Source of the DNA: Sediminispirochaeta sp.
Lineage (GTDB): Bacteria; Spirochaetota; Spirochaetia; B11-G9
DNA: 32,372 nt
Assembly (NCBI GenBank): GCA_024763455.1
Contig: JANTFL010000019.1
Location: 1-32,372 of the forward strand
Reading direction: 5' to 3'
The notes under the pieces were generated by a model. It saw nothing but the letters and a program-made list of their open reading frames with translations, was not told the origin of the DNA and searched no databases. Position numbers and translations under genes: made by a program. Of this stretch, positions 15,177 through 22,600 are shown piece by piece. The stretch's first letter is position 1. Each line of letters starts with the position of its first letter.

Positions 15177-15873
15177 AGCAGTATTTTTCCGCTATCAGGA
15201 CCAATCCTCTTTTCTTAAAAAGGTAGATCCCCGAATAAAGATCCTCCTGCTTCTGATCTATACAATCATCCTGTACCATACATCGACTAGAGGGCTTATA
15301 CTGCTTTCAGTATTTACCATCTTTCTTTTCACGGCAAATTACCGTATCAAGAGTCCCGGAGAGATTAAAGGGGCATTGCTGCTCAGTCTGTTCATCGGAG
15401 CCGCGGCGTACCTTTCTTCAAGCGATCTTTTTTTCTCCATACTGGCTGTATCCAGATTTTTAATGGCAGTCCTTCTCGGTCTGGTACTCATAGGGACAAC
15501 CCACTCCGTAGAAATTGAGAAAGCAGTATACTGGTTTGTAAAACCTGTTCCTCTCATCTCCGAAACTGAGATCGCCATGCGGGTCAGACTGACAATTACC
15601 TTTATCCCTGATATTATGGAGACTGCAGCACAGATAAAAGAAGCAGGCTTATCCAGGTGTGTGCAGAATGTTAAAAACCCGGTACGGAAGCTAAAAGCCC
15701 TGATAGTTCCTCTTCTTTACGCAATTATCCGTAAGGCGGAAGAAACCGCTCTCACAATGGAGGCACGGTGTTACTCGGGGGAAAGAGACTATGCACTGGA
15801 ACGATTTACCCTGACCGATCTCCTGCATCTCAGTACTGGTCTGGCGGTTGCTGCCGGTACTCTTTTAGTTTGA
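15169..15873 (+). CDS. bioN: BioN/EcfT, membrane coupling component of the biotin transporter
   Basis: A 234-residue protein with about five membrane helices and the EcfT coupling region. The motif LTMEARCYSG near residue 198 corresponds to the Ala-Arg-Gly signature that contacts the ATPase; the usual Gly is Cys here. PRIKILLLLIYTIIL near the N-terminus is the conserved first helix. The start is TTG at 15169, 8 bp inside the end of bioM, with AAGGAT 8 nt upstream; the alternative ATG at 15159 is out of frame. Its last 44 bp overlap the antisense end of argA. Confidence 0.88.
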   Translation: MAEAVFFRYQDQSSFLKKVDPRIKILLLLIYTIILYHTSTRGLILLSVFTIFLFTANYRIKSPGEIKGALLLSLFIGAAAYLSSSDLFFSILAVSRFLMAVLLGLVLIGTTHSVEIEKAVYWFVKPVPLISETEIAMRVRLTITFIPDIMETAAQIKEAGLSRCVQNVKNPVRKLKALIVPLLYAIIRKAEETALTMEARCYSGERDYALERFTLTDLLHLSTGLAVAAGTLLV

Positions 15874-17182
15874 GAATCATTACTCGTGAATTACGGGTAA
15901 CGTTATAATTTTCTCTTTTTTGTCCGGGAAGATCATCAATCCCGCCGGATTTGAACCCCAGTAATTCAAACCAGTCAACAGAACGGGTAGTCAGAAGAAA
16001 CAGCTCTTTCATCCCTCTCTCCTGAGCGTTCTTGATCAAATATGTTATAAGCTTCTTTCCAATCCCCAGCTTTTCATACTCCGGATCCACAGCTACCGCA
16101 GCAATCTCACCGATGTCTCCTTCATACACGTGAAGGGCGGCACAGCCATGAACCACATTGTCAATCTCATAAACAACAAAGTCCCCCACTGTATGCTGAA
16201 GATCAGCTTTTGTCCGGGGAATCAGTGCACCGCTTCGTTCAAAAGGCCGCATTATCCTCAGTACCTCGGGGATATCACCTGAAACCATCTTTCTGATCCG
16301 GTCAAATTCATTCCGGTAAATCATTGTACCAATTCCAAGATTGGAAAATATTTCGGAAAGAATTCCACCGTTTCCGTTCCCGTTTATAATATGCACCCTT
16401 TTTATTCCGTATTTTATCCCCAAAATTGCCTGCTCTATAACTTCAAGAGAACCGGAATTTCTCTCCGAATTCAGAGCAAGAAACTTCTCGGCCGCATCCC
16501 CGTCCATTCTGGATATTCTGCCGTCTGACGATGGAACAACCCCGGCTGGAATCCTGTAATCTGAAATATTCAGCATATCTTCCGAGGTAATAAAAAAAAT
16601 CTTTTCTGCACCCAGAACTGCGGCAACCTGTATGGTCAGTTCGTTGGAGGAAAGATTGTATGGGGTACCTGCAGGATTCCATCCTATCGAAGGGATGATA
16701 GGGATAAAGTCCTCATTGAGAACTTTGTTCAACGGAGAGGTGAGAACTTTATCAATAGTTCCTGTATACTTGTAATCTATTCCGTTAATAACTCCCATGC
16801 TCCGTGCACGGATCCAGTTTCCCACCAGGGCATTCAGCCGGTAAGCGGAAAGGCCTGTCATTATTCTATTTGAAACATCAAAAGCAGCCATTTTGACAAA
16901 AGGGACTGTCCCCGCCTCTGTTATCCGTACTCCACCTTTGTAAACCGTCTCTATACCGTATTGTTCGAGAATCTCATCAATTCGCTTCCGTGCACCGGGA
17001 ATAATAATTACCTTGATCCCCGCATTGTGAAGCGTTGCAAGATCCTTTAAAAGAACCGGAAAATATAAGTTGTCTATCACCTCAGAATCAATCTTTATTA
17101 CAAAAACCTTTCCCCTGAACCGGTTTATATAGGTAAAAACCTCCCGGATTATCTCGATTGTTTCCTTTCCAGCACTCTCCAT
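15830..17182 (-). CDS. argA: Amino-acid N-acetyltransferase (N-acetylglutamate synthase)
   Basis: A 450-residue fusion of an amino-acid-kinase fold (about residues 1-290) and a C-terminal GNAT domain (about 300-445), the layout of proteobacterial ArgA (443 residues in E. coli). It makes N-acetylglutamate, the first step of arginine synthesis. The kinase Gly-rich loop reads IIIPGARKRIDEIL, as in ArgA and not as in the active kinase ArgB. The GNAT part has GEIAAVAVDPEYEKLGIGKK (acetyl-CoA loop) and LFLLTTRSVDWFELLGF, nearly that of E. coli. ATG 17182 has GGGAG upstream and follows the CsgG-like lipoprotein stop by 2 bp. Feedback by arginine is expected from the kinase-like domain. Confidence 0.93.
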   Translation of the reverse strand: MESAGKETIEIIREVFTYINRFRGKVFVIKIDSEVIDNLYFPVLLKDLATLHNAGIKVIIIPGARKRIDEILEQYGIETVYKGGVRITEAGTVPFVKMAAFDVSNRIMTGLSAYRLNALVGNWIRARSMGVINGIDYKYTGTIDKVLTSPLNKVLNEDFIPIIPSIGWNPAGTPYNLSSNELTIQVAAVLGAEKIFFITSEDMLNISDYRIPAGVVPSSDGRISRMDGDAAEKFLALNSERNSGSLEVIEQAILGIKYGIKRVHIINGNGNGGILSEIFSNLGIGTMIYRNEFDRIRKMVSGDIPEVLRIMRPFERSGALIPRTKADLQHTVGDFVVYEIDNVVHGCAALHVYEGDIGEIAAVAVDPEYEKLGIGKKLITYLIKNAQERGMKELFLLTTRSVDWFELLGFKSGGIDDLPGQKRENYNVTRNSRVMILKLKEYRQQPPDQY

Positions 17183-17184
17183 TG

Positions 17185-18942
17185 TTAATCTCCCAGAAGT
17201 ATTTGGTCAAGAGAAACAGTGAAATCCATTTTACCGGCTGCAGCAGCTTCTTTTAACCGATCCGGCTCTACAGGGAAACTCAGAGAAATCCATATATTAT
17301 CAGAAAGGGGAGGAGAATCTTCCATTGTCCCTTGATCAGAAATCATCTCACTGAAAGGGATCTCCACCTGCCCCCACCCGGAATGAACAAAAAACGTTGA
17401 ACTGTATGACACACCAGTAGCCGAGTCGCTCACTTGCATATAGACGGAGGACGCAGAATCGGTTTTGGCCAGAAAAGAAAGAGTGTGTTTCCCACGGAAC
17501 GATTTGCCAATATTGAGTATCAGATTTATTATGAGAGACTGATCACTTTCAAGGAACGCTTTTATTTTTTCGTTAACTCCCAGGGATCCGTTTATGTCCA
17601 GGTATGTACCGGCAGGGCCATCTTCTTTCCTGCGCACTGACAGAGAGAGCGACTGCACTCCTTCATTTATTTTTAAAACACCTTCATCAGATCCTGAATA
17701 ATCAACATACAATGAACTGTTTGCAATGCTGACAGACGGTACCGCGCGGTAAACCTCATCATCGAAAGCAGCAACGATACCTTCACTGTCATCGCTATCC
17801 ATCGTAAAAAAACCTAAATTATCAACAGAAAGCTTTCCTGACATTTTACCGGGGTTCCTGAAATAGAAAAGTTTGTAGTTTTCGCCGAACGGAACTCCGA
17901 AACTTAAGATCATAGGTTTATCCTTATCAAGAGGACCGCTGAAGGAGTAGTCCTTTAAAACGCTGAAAGGTATCTTAAGGTGATTCCACTCCCCGGGATT
18001 TAAGGTGACAGTAACACCGAAAACCCTATCGCCATCCTGAAACTGCTGGGAAACAAAAAGATAAACCTGAGAAAATTCTTCCGGTTTTAAATCAACTGAA
18101 AATCCAGCGTCTTTCCCTATCATATGCTTTGTTTTAAATCCGGCATAAAAATTAAGGTCTGAATCATTCCACTGGGTCAGTATACTTTCACTATTCAAAT
18201 CTGCTGCAAATTCGAGGGCTACAGCCCCGTCTCCTGCAGAAATCTCTGCACTCTTGCCGGTAAAGAGCTCCCCCCATGATTCTTCGTAATGGAAAAAATT
18301 TACCCGGGTAACAGGTCCTTCGAAATCGTCCAGTATAGTAGTAGTGGTGGTAACCCCTTTAACGGTAGAGGCCGCATCTGTGGGAAATATTACCTTGTTT
18401 ACCCCATCCTGCTGAAATTCGCTTTCCAGCTGGTAGTTCAACTGAAAACCGCCTATTACTTCTCCAGTCTCAACTTTTATGAGCTGAATGTTGATTTTAT
18501 TATAATCCTTTAAAGGAGTTATATACCCTGTCAACACTATATCTGCTCCAAGCAGCTGCCCCAGACTCACCTGGGTCTCTTCCGACACAAGGTCGGTGAG
18601 CATGAGGGAGTGTTCCTCCATTATACGGTCCAGCCCCTGTCTGCTTACCATGGTAAGGTTTTCCCCACCCCTGTTTGCAATCTCGGTAGTTACTCCGGTG
18701 ATAAGATAATCACTTATTGCACTTGGTTTTCCGTCAACAGTAAAATAATAAACAGCAAGCGTAACAGGCTCTGTACCGGGAAGAAGTGCGATCGTTCTTT
18801 CAGCTATCGTTGAAGTAAGATCATCTATTCCTTTTATATACCCTGATTCAGCTGGAGGAGAACTAGTACATGCGAGGAGAAATAATACTGCTGCTCCTGA
18901 CAATAGTTTTAAACTAATCCGTATAATTTTTGATTCCATCAT
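17185..18942 (-). CDS. Lipoprotein: CsgG/FlgO-like domain plus two beta-sandwich domains
   Basis: A 585-residue lipoprotein. The signal peptide ends in the lipobox LLAC (C25). Residues about 40-180 resemble the CsgG/FlgO/LpoB fold: LAVYYFTVDGKPSAISDYL, then VSRQGLDRIMEEHSL and LGADIVLTGYITPLKDY, then I-x-x-Q-L-I-K-V-E-T-G. Two segments (about 200-385 and 395-583) look like jelly-roll, galactose-binding-like domains; each holds a W-x-x-x-x-I-P-F-S strand and ends in a V-D-N/Q-L-G motif. It should sit on a membrane facing the periplasm, perhaps binding glycans. The ATG has no ribosome-binding site, but promoter boxes lie at leaderless spacing. argA follows after 2 bp, an odd pairing. Confidence 0.8.
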   Translation of the reverse strand: MMESKIIRISLKLLSGAAVLFLLACTSSPPAESGYIKGIDDLTSTIAERTIALLPGTEPVTLAVYYFTVDGKPSAISDYLITGVTTEIANRGGENLTMVSRQGLDRIMEEHSLMLTDLVSEETQVSLGQLLGADIVLTGYITPLKDYNKINIQLIKVETGEVIGGFQLNYQLESEFQQDGVNKVIFPTDAASTVKGVTTTTTILDDFEGPVTRVNFFHYEESWGELFTGKSAEISAGDGAVALEFAADLNSESILTQWNDSDLNFYAGFKTKHMIGKDAGFSVDLKPEEFSQVYLFVSQQFQDGDRVFGVTVTLNPGEWNHLKIPFSVLKDYSFSGPLDKDKPMILSFGVPFGENYKLFYFRNPGKMSGKLSVDNLGFFTMDSDDSEGIVAAFDDEVYRAVPSVSIANSSLYVDYSGSDEGVLKINEGVQSLSLSVRRKEDGPAGTYLDINGSLGVNEKIKAFLESDQSLIINLILNIGKSFRGKHTLSFLAKTDSASSVYMQVSDSATGVSYSSTFFVHSGWGQVEIPFSEMISDQGTMEDSPPLSDNIWISLSFPVEPDRLKEAAAAGKMDFTVSLDQILLGD

Positions 18943-18948
18943 TCAATG

Positions 18949-18977
18949 ATTGTAAGAAATCCATTCCATATTAGCAA
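18949..18977 (-). promoter_or_regulatory. Leaderless promoter of the CsgG-like lipoprotein-argA operon
   Basis: On the minus strand TTGCTA (complement of 18972-18977), a 17-bp spacer and TACAAT (complement of 18949-18954) end exactly 6 nt before ATG 18942. The first base of the -35 box is 35 nt from the A of the ATG, so transcription should start on that A. No ribosome-binding site is present. Matches are 4/6 and 5/6. Confidence 0.55.
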
Positions 18978-19003
18978 GTATTTTATCTTTTGGGGTAAAA
19001 TTA

Positions 19004-19018
19004 TCGGTTAAGGACCGA
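19004..19018. promoter_or_regulatory. Candidate TetR operator between divergent genes
   Basis: TCGGT-TAAGG-ACCGA is a perfect inverted repeat (5-base arms, 5-base centre) lying between the -35 boxes of the lipoprotein gene and the TetR gene. A bound dimer could touch both promoters. The arms are short, so chance cannot be excluded. Confidence 0.4.
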
Positions 19019-19037
19019 CAAATAGGAGAGTTCTGTC

Positions 19038-19065
19038 TTGACATCAACGCTAAAGTTAAAATAAT
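19038..19065 (+). promoter_or_regulatory. Leaderless promoter of the TetR-family gene
   Basis: TTGACA (19038-19043), a 16-bp spacer and AATAAT (19060-19065) end 6 nt before ATG 19072. The start is predicted on the A of the ATG, and no ribosome-binding site precedes it (bases 19066-19071 are agaacc). Confidence 0.55.
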
Positions 19066-19071
19066 AGAACC

Positions 19072-19641
19072 ATGGCCAAGAGTAAACTCGATTACGCAGA
19101 TGTAGATAACAAGCAGAGGATTATTGAAACCGCCACAAAACTCTTTATCAAACAGGGAGCCCATGAAACAAGTCTTGCAGATATTGCCAGAGAATTGAAC
19201 ATCAGCAAGGGAACCCTGTACTACTACTACCCGACAAAATCTGACCTTATCTTCGATGTTACTGATATCTACATGAAAAGACTCTCAGGGAAACTTCTTA
19301 AATGGGTAAAAAACCATGATAACAAAAACAGTCCGGAAGACATAATCTCGGTAGTATTCAAAATAATGTTTAAAACTACCAACAGGGGAAAACTTCACAT
19401 ATACCTGATTTATGAAGCTATCAGTTACAACAAGTTTCTTAAGAACAGAATACGGTCTGCGTATGCAGAATGGCAGAAGATGCTGGAAGAAGCATTGACA
19501 GAAATTCTCCCGAAGGAAAAGGAACCGGCAATTGTAGCTGAGATAATCCTCACCATGATTACAGGAGGAGTCGTCCATTCTGCCCTGGGTATCAAGATGA
19601 GTCCTCTTCCTGAGGTCCTCCCCCATATTATAAGCAAATAA
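19072..19641 (+). CDS. TetR/AcrR-family transcriptional regulator
   Basis: A 189-residue regulator. The N-terminal helix-turn-helix (about residues 13-60) reads IIETATKLFIKQGAHETSLADIA and then LNISKGTLYYYYPTKSDL, which fits TetR closely. The C-terminal helices (60-189) form the ligand and dimer domain; they show a Met-rich segment (VAEIILTMITGGVVHSALGI) like that of YcdC/AcrR types. It is divergent from the CsgG-like lipoprotein gene and has a 15-bp inverted repeat between. It therefore likely represses that operon and itself. The ligand is unknown. The ATG at 19072 is the only sensible start and has no ribosome-binding site. Confidence 0.92.
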   Translation: MAKSKLDYADVDNKQRIIETATKLFIKQGAHETSLADIARELNISKGTLYYYYPTKSDLIFDVTDIYMKRLSGKLLKWVKNHDNKNSPEDIISVVFKIMFKTTNRGKLHIYLIYEAISYNKFLKNRIRSAYAEWQKMLEEALTEILPKEKEPAIVAEIILTMITGGVVHSALGIKMSPLPEVLPHIISK

Positions 19642-19648
19642 AAGGTCT

Positions 19649-19687
19649 AAAAAAAAGCTCCCGTCAACCTTCCGGGCTGCAGGAGCT
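19649..19687 (-). terminator. Intrinsic terminator of the thioredoxin gene
   Basis: On the minus strand AGCTCC (complement of 19682-19687) pairs with GGAGCT (complement of 19656-19661), with an inner CCCG/CGGG pair as an alternative, followed by eight T residues (19649-19656). It lies 24 bp after the trxA stop. On the plus strand it may also slow transcription leaving the TetR gene, but has no T-run there. Confidence 0.7.
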
Positions 19688-19710
19688 ATTCGTAAAAGAT
19701 ACTCTTCTTT

Positions 19711-20070
19711 CTATTTGTTTCCAAGAAGCTCTTTTTCGATAACTTCAATAAAGGTATCTTTAGGAAGCGCACCGGCTGCCATTTGAGGTTTACCGTCTAC
19801 CGGAATAAAAAGAAGAGACGGGATGCTCTGAATCCCGAAAGCCGCTGCAAGCTCCTGCTCAGCTTCAGTATCAATCTTGAAGAAATTTACTTTCCCTTCA
19901 TATTCTTCTGAAAGTTCTTCAATAATCGGGGCTACCATTTTACAAGGTCCGCACCAGTCTGCATAAAAATCGATAATTGCAGGAAGCTCTCCCTGAAATT
20001 TCCATTCCTTGTTGTTTTCGTAATCAAAGATTTCCTTTAAAAAAGTATCTTTAGTAAGATGTGTTGCCAT
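19711..20070 (-). CDS. trxA: Thioredoxin
   Basis: A 119-residue thioredoxin with the active site DFYADWCGPCKMVAP and the cis-Pro loop IQSIPSLLFI. It is a little longer than E. coli TrxA (109), the extra being an N-terminal insertion NKEWKFQGELP (about residues 19-29). It reduces disulphides in cytoplasmic proteins with electrons from thioredoxin reductase, which is not in the window. AGGAGGG lies 6 nt before ATG 20070. Own promoter (20109-20137) and own terminator make it a single-gene unit. No signal peptide. Confidence 0.96.
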   Translation of the reverse strand: MATHLTKDTFLKEIFDYENNKEWKFQGELPAIIDFYADWCGPCKMVAPIIEELSEEYEGKVNFFKIDTEAEQELAAAFGIQSIPSLLFIPVDGKPQMAAGALPKDTFIEVIEKELLGNK

Positions 20071-20108
20071 TCTTACCCTCCTAACCTAATTTTATCTATT
20101 GTATAACA

Positions 20109-20137
20109 AATATACTATATATATTTTTTCTAATCAA
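20109..20137 (-). promoter_or_regulatory. Promoter of trxA
   Basis: On the minus strand TTGATT (complement of 20132-20137), a 17-bp spacer and TATATT (complement of 20109-20114) predict a start near 20102, about 31 nt before the ATG. The leader also carries TTGT-TAT-ACAA, a short inverted repeat, between the -10 and the ribosome-binding site. Confidence 0.5.
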
Positions 20138-20174
20138 GACCCCTAAGTCTAAATCTAACTAAATATATCATAAA

Positions 20175-20191
20175 TTGTTTCTAAGAAACAA
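20175..20191 (-). terminator. Hairpin at the end of the PpiC foldase gene
   Basis: TTGTTTC (20175-20181) and GAAACAA (20185-20191) form a 7-bp stem with a 3-nt loop over the stop codon. On the minus strand it is followed by an AT-rich stretch with broken T-runs. A weak intrinsic terminator is likely. Confidence 0.4.
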
Positions 20192-21239
20192 GCCTCTCAA
20201 TATCGGCACCCGGAATCAGTGTATCGATATAGTCCTGGAGTACTTTACCCAATTTCGTCTGAAACAGATGGTCGGCAATCTGCCCTTTTACCTGATCAAA
20301 CGGGACCATACCTGCCGGTTTCCTGTCAGTAAGTTTAATAATATGGTACCCAAACTGGGTCTCCACTATACCACTAATCTCACCTTTTTTCATTCCGAAG
20401 GCAGCATCCTCAAAGGGTTTTACCATCTGGCCTTTACCGAAAAAACCAAGATCTCCCCCATTTTTACTGCTGGGTCCTTCTGATACCTCTCTGGCAAGAT
20501 CCGAAAACTCCTCGCCGTTTTCAAGGCGTTTCTGAACGGCTTCGATCTTCTTTTTTGCCTCCGCCTTGGCAGCATCGTCTGCATCCTCTTTGACCTGAAT
20601 AAGAATATGACTTGCTCTCACCTGCTCCGGCTGGGAAAAATACTGCGGATTCTGCCCGTAAAAAGCTGCTTCTTCATCTTCAGTAACCTCAACCTGTGGT
20701 TTGAATTCCTGTTCGATATATCTGCTGAGCATAAGGTTCATTTTAAGATCATCAACAAGAAGATCTTCAGAAATTCCCTGATCACTCAATGCCTTCTGAT
20801 ATTCTTCATCATCCTTGAACTGCCCTTTGACCTTGTCCATTTGAGCCTGAATCTCCTCATCAGTAACCTTCATCCCTTTTTTAAGGGCATCCTGGTACAA
20901 TAGCTCCTGATTGATAAGATTATTCAATACACCAGCCCGCAACTGGGACATCTGATCTTCCTGAAGTACCATTCCCTGTTGGGTATACTGGGAAAGGGTA
21001 CTCTCAACCTGGCTGTTAAACTTTGCCATGGGAATTGCAATCCCGTTTACCCTGGCTGCAATATCCGCAGGGCTCTGGATCGCCTCTCTTTGTGCTGATC
21101 CGCTGTCAGCCGTTACTTCAGCCGGGGCAGCAGCCTGCTGCTTTTCTGCATCCTTTTTACCGCCTGCAAAAAGTGTGAGCGGCAGGAGTACCATCAGGAT
21201 TAGTATATACTGCCGTTTTTTCATTAAATTCATTAACAT
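20181..21239 (-). CDS. PpiC/SurA-type periplasmic foldase (parvulin isomerase)
   Basis: About 352 residues. The N-terminus has a signal peptide (MKKRQYILILMVLLPLTLFAGGKK), the Phe-Ala-Gly-Gly-Lys end being common in spirochaetes. A low-complexity Ala/Gln linker follows, then a SurA-like helical chaperone domain (about residues 65-195) and one PpiC domain starting QVRASHILIQVKEDADDAAK and running to FGYHIIKLTDRKPAG. It helps outer-membrane and periplasmic proteins fold by isomerising prolyl bonds. Several in-frame ATGs crowd the start. I prefer 21239, which has GGAG 9 nt upstream; 21254 has no such site but cannot be excluded. One PpiC domain instead of SurA's two is like PrsA. Confidence 0.9.
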   Translation of the reverse strand: MLMNLMKKRQYILILMVLLPLTLFAGGKKDAEKQQAAAPAEVTADSGSAQREAIQSPADIAARVNGIAIPMAKFNSQVESTLSQYTQQGMVLQEDQMSQLRAGVLNNLINQELLYQDALKKGMKVTDEEIQAQMDKVKGQFKDDEEYQKALSDQGISEDLLVDDLKMNLMLSRYIEQEFKPQVEVTEDEEAAFYGQNPQYFSQPEQVRASHILIQVKEDADDAAKAEAKKKIEAVQKRLENGEEFSDLAREVSEGPSSKNGGDLGFFGKGQMVKPFEDAAFGMKKGEISGIVETQFGYHIIKLTDRKPAGMVPFDQVKGQIADHLFQTKLGKVLQDYIDTLIPGADIERLVS

Positions 21240-21313
21240 TCTGTTTGTCTCCATTAATTACTGTATAAGGGGATAATATACTGCTTTAGAATAGATAAAT
21301 CCACTGTTACTGA

Positions 21314-21682
21314 TTATTTTTCCGAATAAAATCCAATAATAAGGCCGTTGGGATCAGATATTTTAAAATCCCTGTGTCCCCACTCTCTTTTAACAATCTC
21401 CTGAACGATGGGAGCACCCCGCCCCTTCACTTCCTGCAGATAACCATCAAGGTCTTCAACCTGTATAAGAATCACGGCATCCGTTAGCGGTTCCACCTGT
21501 TTGGTAGCACTCTGCAGCACAATCATCATTCCCGAAGCAGCTTTAAACTGATGTCCGCTGTCGTTGAAACCTCTATTCCAGGTCTTTACCACCGGCAGCT
21601 TTAGTATATCTGCGTAAAATGCGATCGTCTCGGCATACTTTTTTGTATAAAAACTGAATCTGAATTCCAAATCGTTTTTCAT
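21314..21682 (-). CDS. VOC-fold (glyoxalase-like) protein
   Basis: A 122-residue protein with the VOC pattern: FRFSFYTKKYAETIAFYADI near the N-terminus, G-x-x-V-L-Q-S in the first half, and VEDLDGYLQEVKGRGAPIVQ with DFKISDPNGLIIGFYSEK in the second. Metal-ligand positions are not complete enough to assign an enzyme; many such proteins bind antibiotics or detoxify small molecules. It differs in sequence from the VOC protein at 6187-6555, so the two are not recent copies. ATG 21682 has AGAGGGAT upstream; the reading frame stays open further upstream but lacks a ribosome-binding site there. It lies 95 bp downstream of the tRNA gene. Confidence 0.83.
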   Translation of the reverse strand: MKNDLEFRFSFYTKKYAETIAFYADILKLPVVKTWNRGFNDSGHQFKAASGMMIVLQSATKQVEPLTDAVILIQVEDLDGYLQEVKGRGAPIVQEIVKREWGHRDFKISDPNGLIIGFYSEK

Positions 21683-21777
21683 TATTAATATCCCTCTTTT
21701 TGTAATCTTAAACAAAACTTCCCAAAATACCAAGTACCGAAGAGAGGGACGGAGCATGAAAATTGGTCACTTACTAA

Positions 21778-21851
21778 TGAGCGCGGCGGGATTCGAACCC
21801 ACGGCCTCTTCCTCCGGAGGGAAGCGCTCTATCCAGCTGAGCTACGCACCC
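21778..21851 (-). tRNA. tRNA-Arg (anticodon CCG)
   Basis: A complete cloverleaf can be folded. Acceptor GGGTGCG pairs with CGCGCTC (with G-T and T-G pairs); D arm GCTC/GAGC; anticodon stem CTTCC/GGAAG with loop CTCCGGA, which gives anticodon CCG for CGG codons (Arg); T arm GTGGG/CCCGC around TTCGAAT. The discriminator is A, and CCA is not encoded. No intron or insertion. It is 74 nt with the discriminator, flanked by a consensus promoter. Confidence 0.95.
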
Positions 21852-21867
21852 TGACATTTACGCTGGA

Positions 21868-21896
21868 ATAGTACCCGTATTTTACTGTGTTGTCAA
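21868..21896 (-). promoter_or_regulatory. Promoter of tRNA-Arg
   Basis: On the minus strand TTGACA (complement of 21891-21896), a 17-bp spacer and TACTAT (complement of 21868-21873). The start is predicted near 21861, about 10 nt before the mature tRNA end, usual for a tRNA gene. Confidence 0.6.
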
Positions 21897-21919
21897 TGTA
21901 CCGGTAGAGCCGATGCACC

Positions 21920-21949
21920 TTGCAACATACCCCATCCCGGCTGTATAAT
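21920..21949 (+). promoter_or_regulatory. Near-leaderless promoter of the rhomboid gene
   Basis: TATAAT (21944-21949, 6/6) lies 8 nt before ATG 21958, with TTGCAA (21920-21925) 18 bp upstream. Transcription should begin 0-2 nt before the ATG. No ribosome-binding site is present. Confidence 0.5.
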
Positions 21950-21957
21950 CGTAAACC

Positions 21958-22569
21958 ATGAAGATACGCTACAACGCTCCGGTTACCCTTACTTTTGCCC
22001 TTTTGAGTGCGGGAATTCTTATTCTGGACCAGTTTACCGGCGGGAACCTCATTCTCCGGTTTTTCTCCATACCCGGAAAGGGGTACTTTAACCCGGCATC
22101 CCCCTTGGAGTACATCAGGCTTTTCACCCACATTCTGGGGCATGCAGGATGGACTCATCTGCTGGGCAATTTCTCCATTATCCTTCTGATCGGCCCGATT
22201 CTGGAGGAAAAGTACGGTTCAGCTCCATTCCTTCTGATGATCCTTACAACTGCACTTGTTACCGGAGTAATAAACATTCTTTTTTTCCCCACCGGGCTCC
22301 TCGGAGCAAGCGGTGCAGCTTTTATGATGATTCTGCTTGCCCCTTTTACAAACACAAAATCTGGCGATATCCCCCTCACCTTTATCCTTATTGTAGTACT
22401 GTACATAACAAAGCAGGTATACAGCTCTTTCCAGAGTAACTCAATAGCCGAATTCGCCCACCTTGCCGGCGGCGCTTGCGGAAGTATCTTCGGCTTTTTA
22501 CATCTGCACCGGGAGCCGGAGATCAGAGAAGAGATATTCCTCCCCTCAGACAGCCAACCTGACGATTGA
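21958..22569 (+). CDS. Rhomboid-family intramembrane serine protease
   Basis: A 203-residue membrane protein with about six helices. The catalytic Ser118 lies in GASGA, the catalytic His168 in FAHLAGG, and the oxyanion helper motif HLLGN (H67, N71) in helix 2; so it should be active. Rhomboid proteases cut membrane-anchored substrates within the lipid layer. The substrate is not known. The start ATG 21958 lies 8 nt after a perfect TATAAT and has no ribosome-binding site. The prfA promoter overlaps the stop codon of this gene. Confidence 0.92.
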   Translation: MKIRYNAPVTLTFALLSAGILILDQFTGGNLILRFFSIPGKGYFNPASPLEYIRLFTHILGHAGWTHLLGNFSIILLIGPILEEKYGSAPFLLMILTTALVTGVINILFFPTGLLGASGAAFMMILLAPFTNTKSGDIPLTFILIVVLYITKQVYSSFQSNSIAEFAHLAGGACGSIFGFLHLHREPEIREEIFLPSDSQPDD

Positions 22570-22594
22570 AACCATCTCCCAAATCTGCTATATT
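22566..22594 (+). promoter_or_regulatory. Leaderless promoter of prfA
   Basis: TTGAAA (22566-22571), a 17-bp spacer and TATATT (22589-22594) end exactly 6 nt before ATG 22601. The -35 box overlaps the rhomboid TGA stop (22567-22569). Transcription should start on the A of the ATG. The bases before the ATG (tcctcc) are the opposite of a ribosome-binding site. Confidence 0.6.
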
Positions 22595-22600
22595 TCCTCC

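Noticed and set aside
15830..17182. Acetylglutamate kinase (argB)
   Set aside because: A C-terminal GNAT domain is present and the kinase Gly-rich loop is of the ArgA type.
21744..21760. 17-base exact match with 32341-32357 (purine-rich, contains GGAGCATGAA), considered as an attachment site or repeat
   Set aside because: Flanks are unrelated, no mobile gene is near, and purine-rich ribosome-site-like sequence makes a chance match plausible.
21757..21852. Small plus-strand open frame across the tRNA-Arg gene, with a GGAG before its ATG
   Set aside because: It is the complement of the tRNA; the peptide has no recognisable features.
22463..22600. Possible longer start for prfA inside the rhomboid gene
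   Set aside because: The extra 46 residues are not RF1-like, and the ATG at 22601 gives the standard N-terminus.
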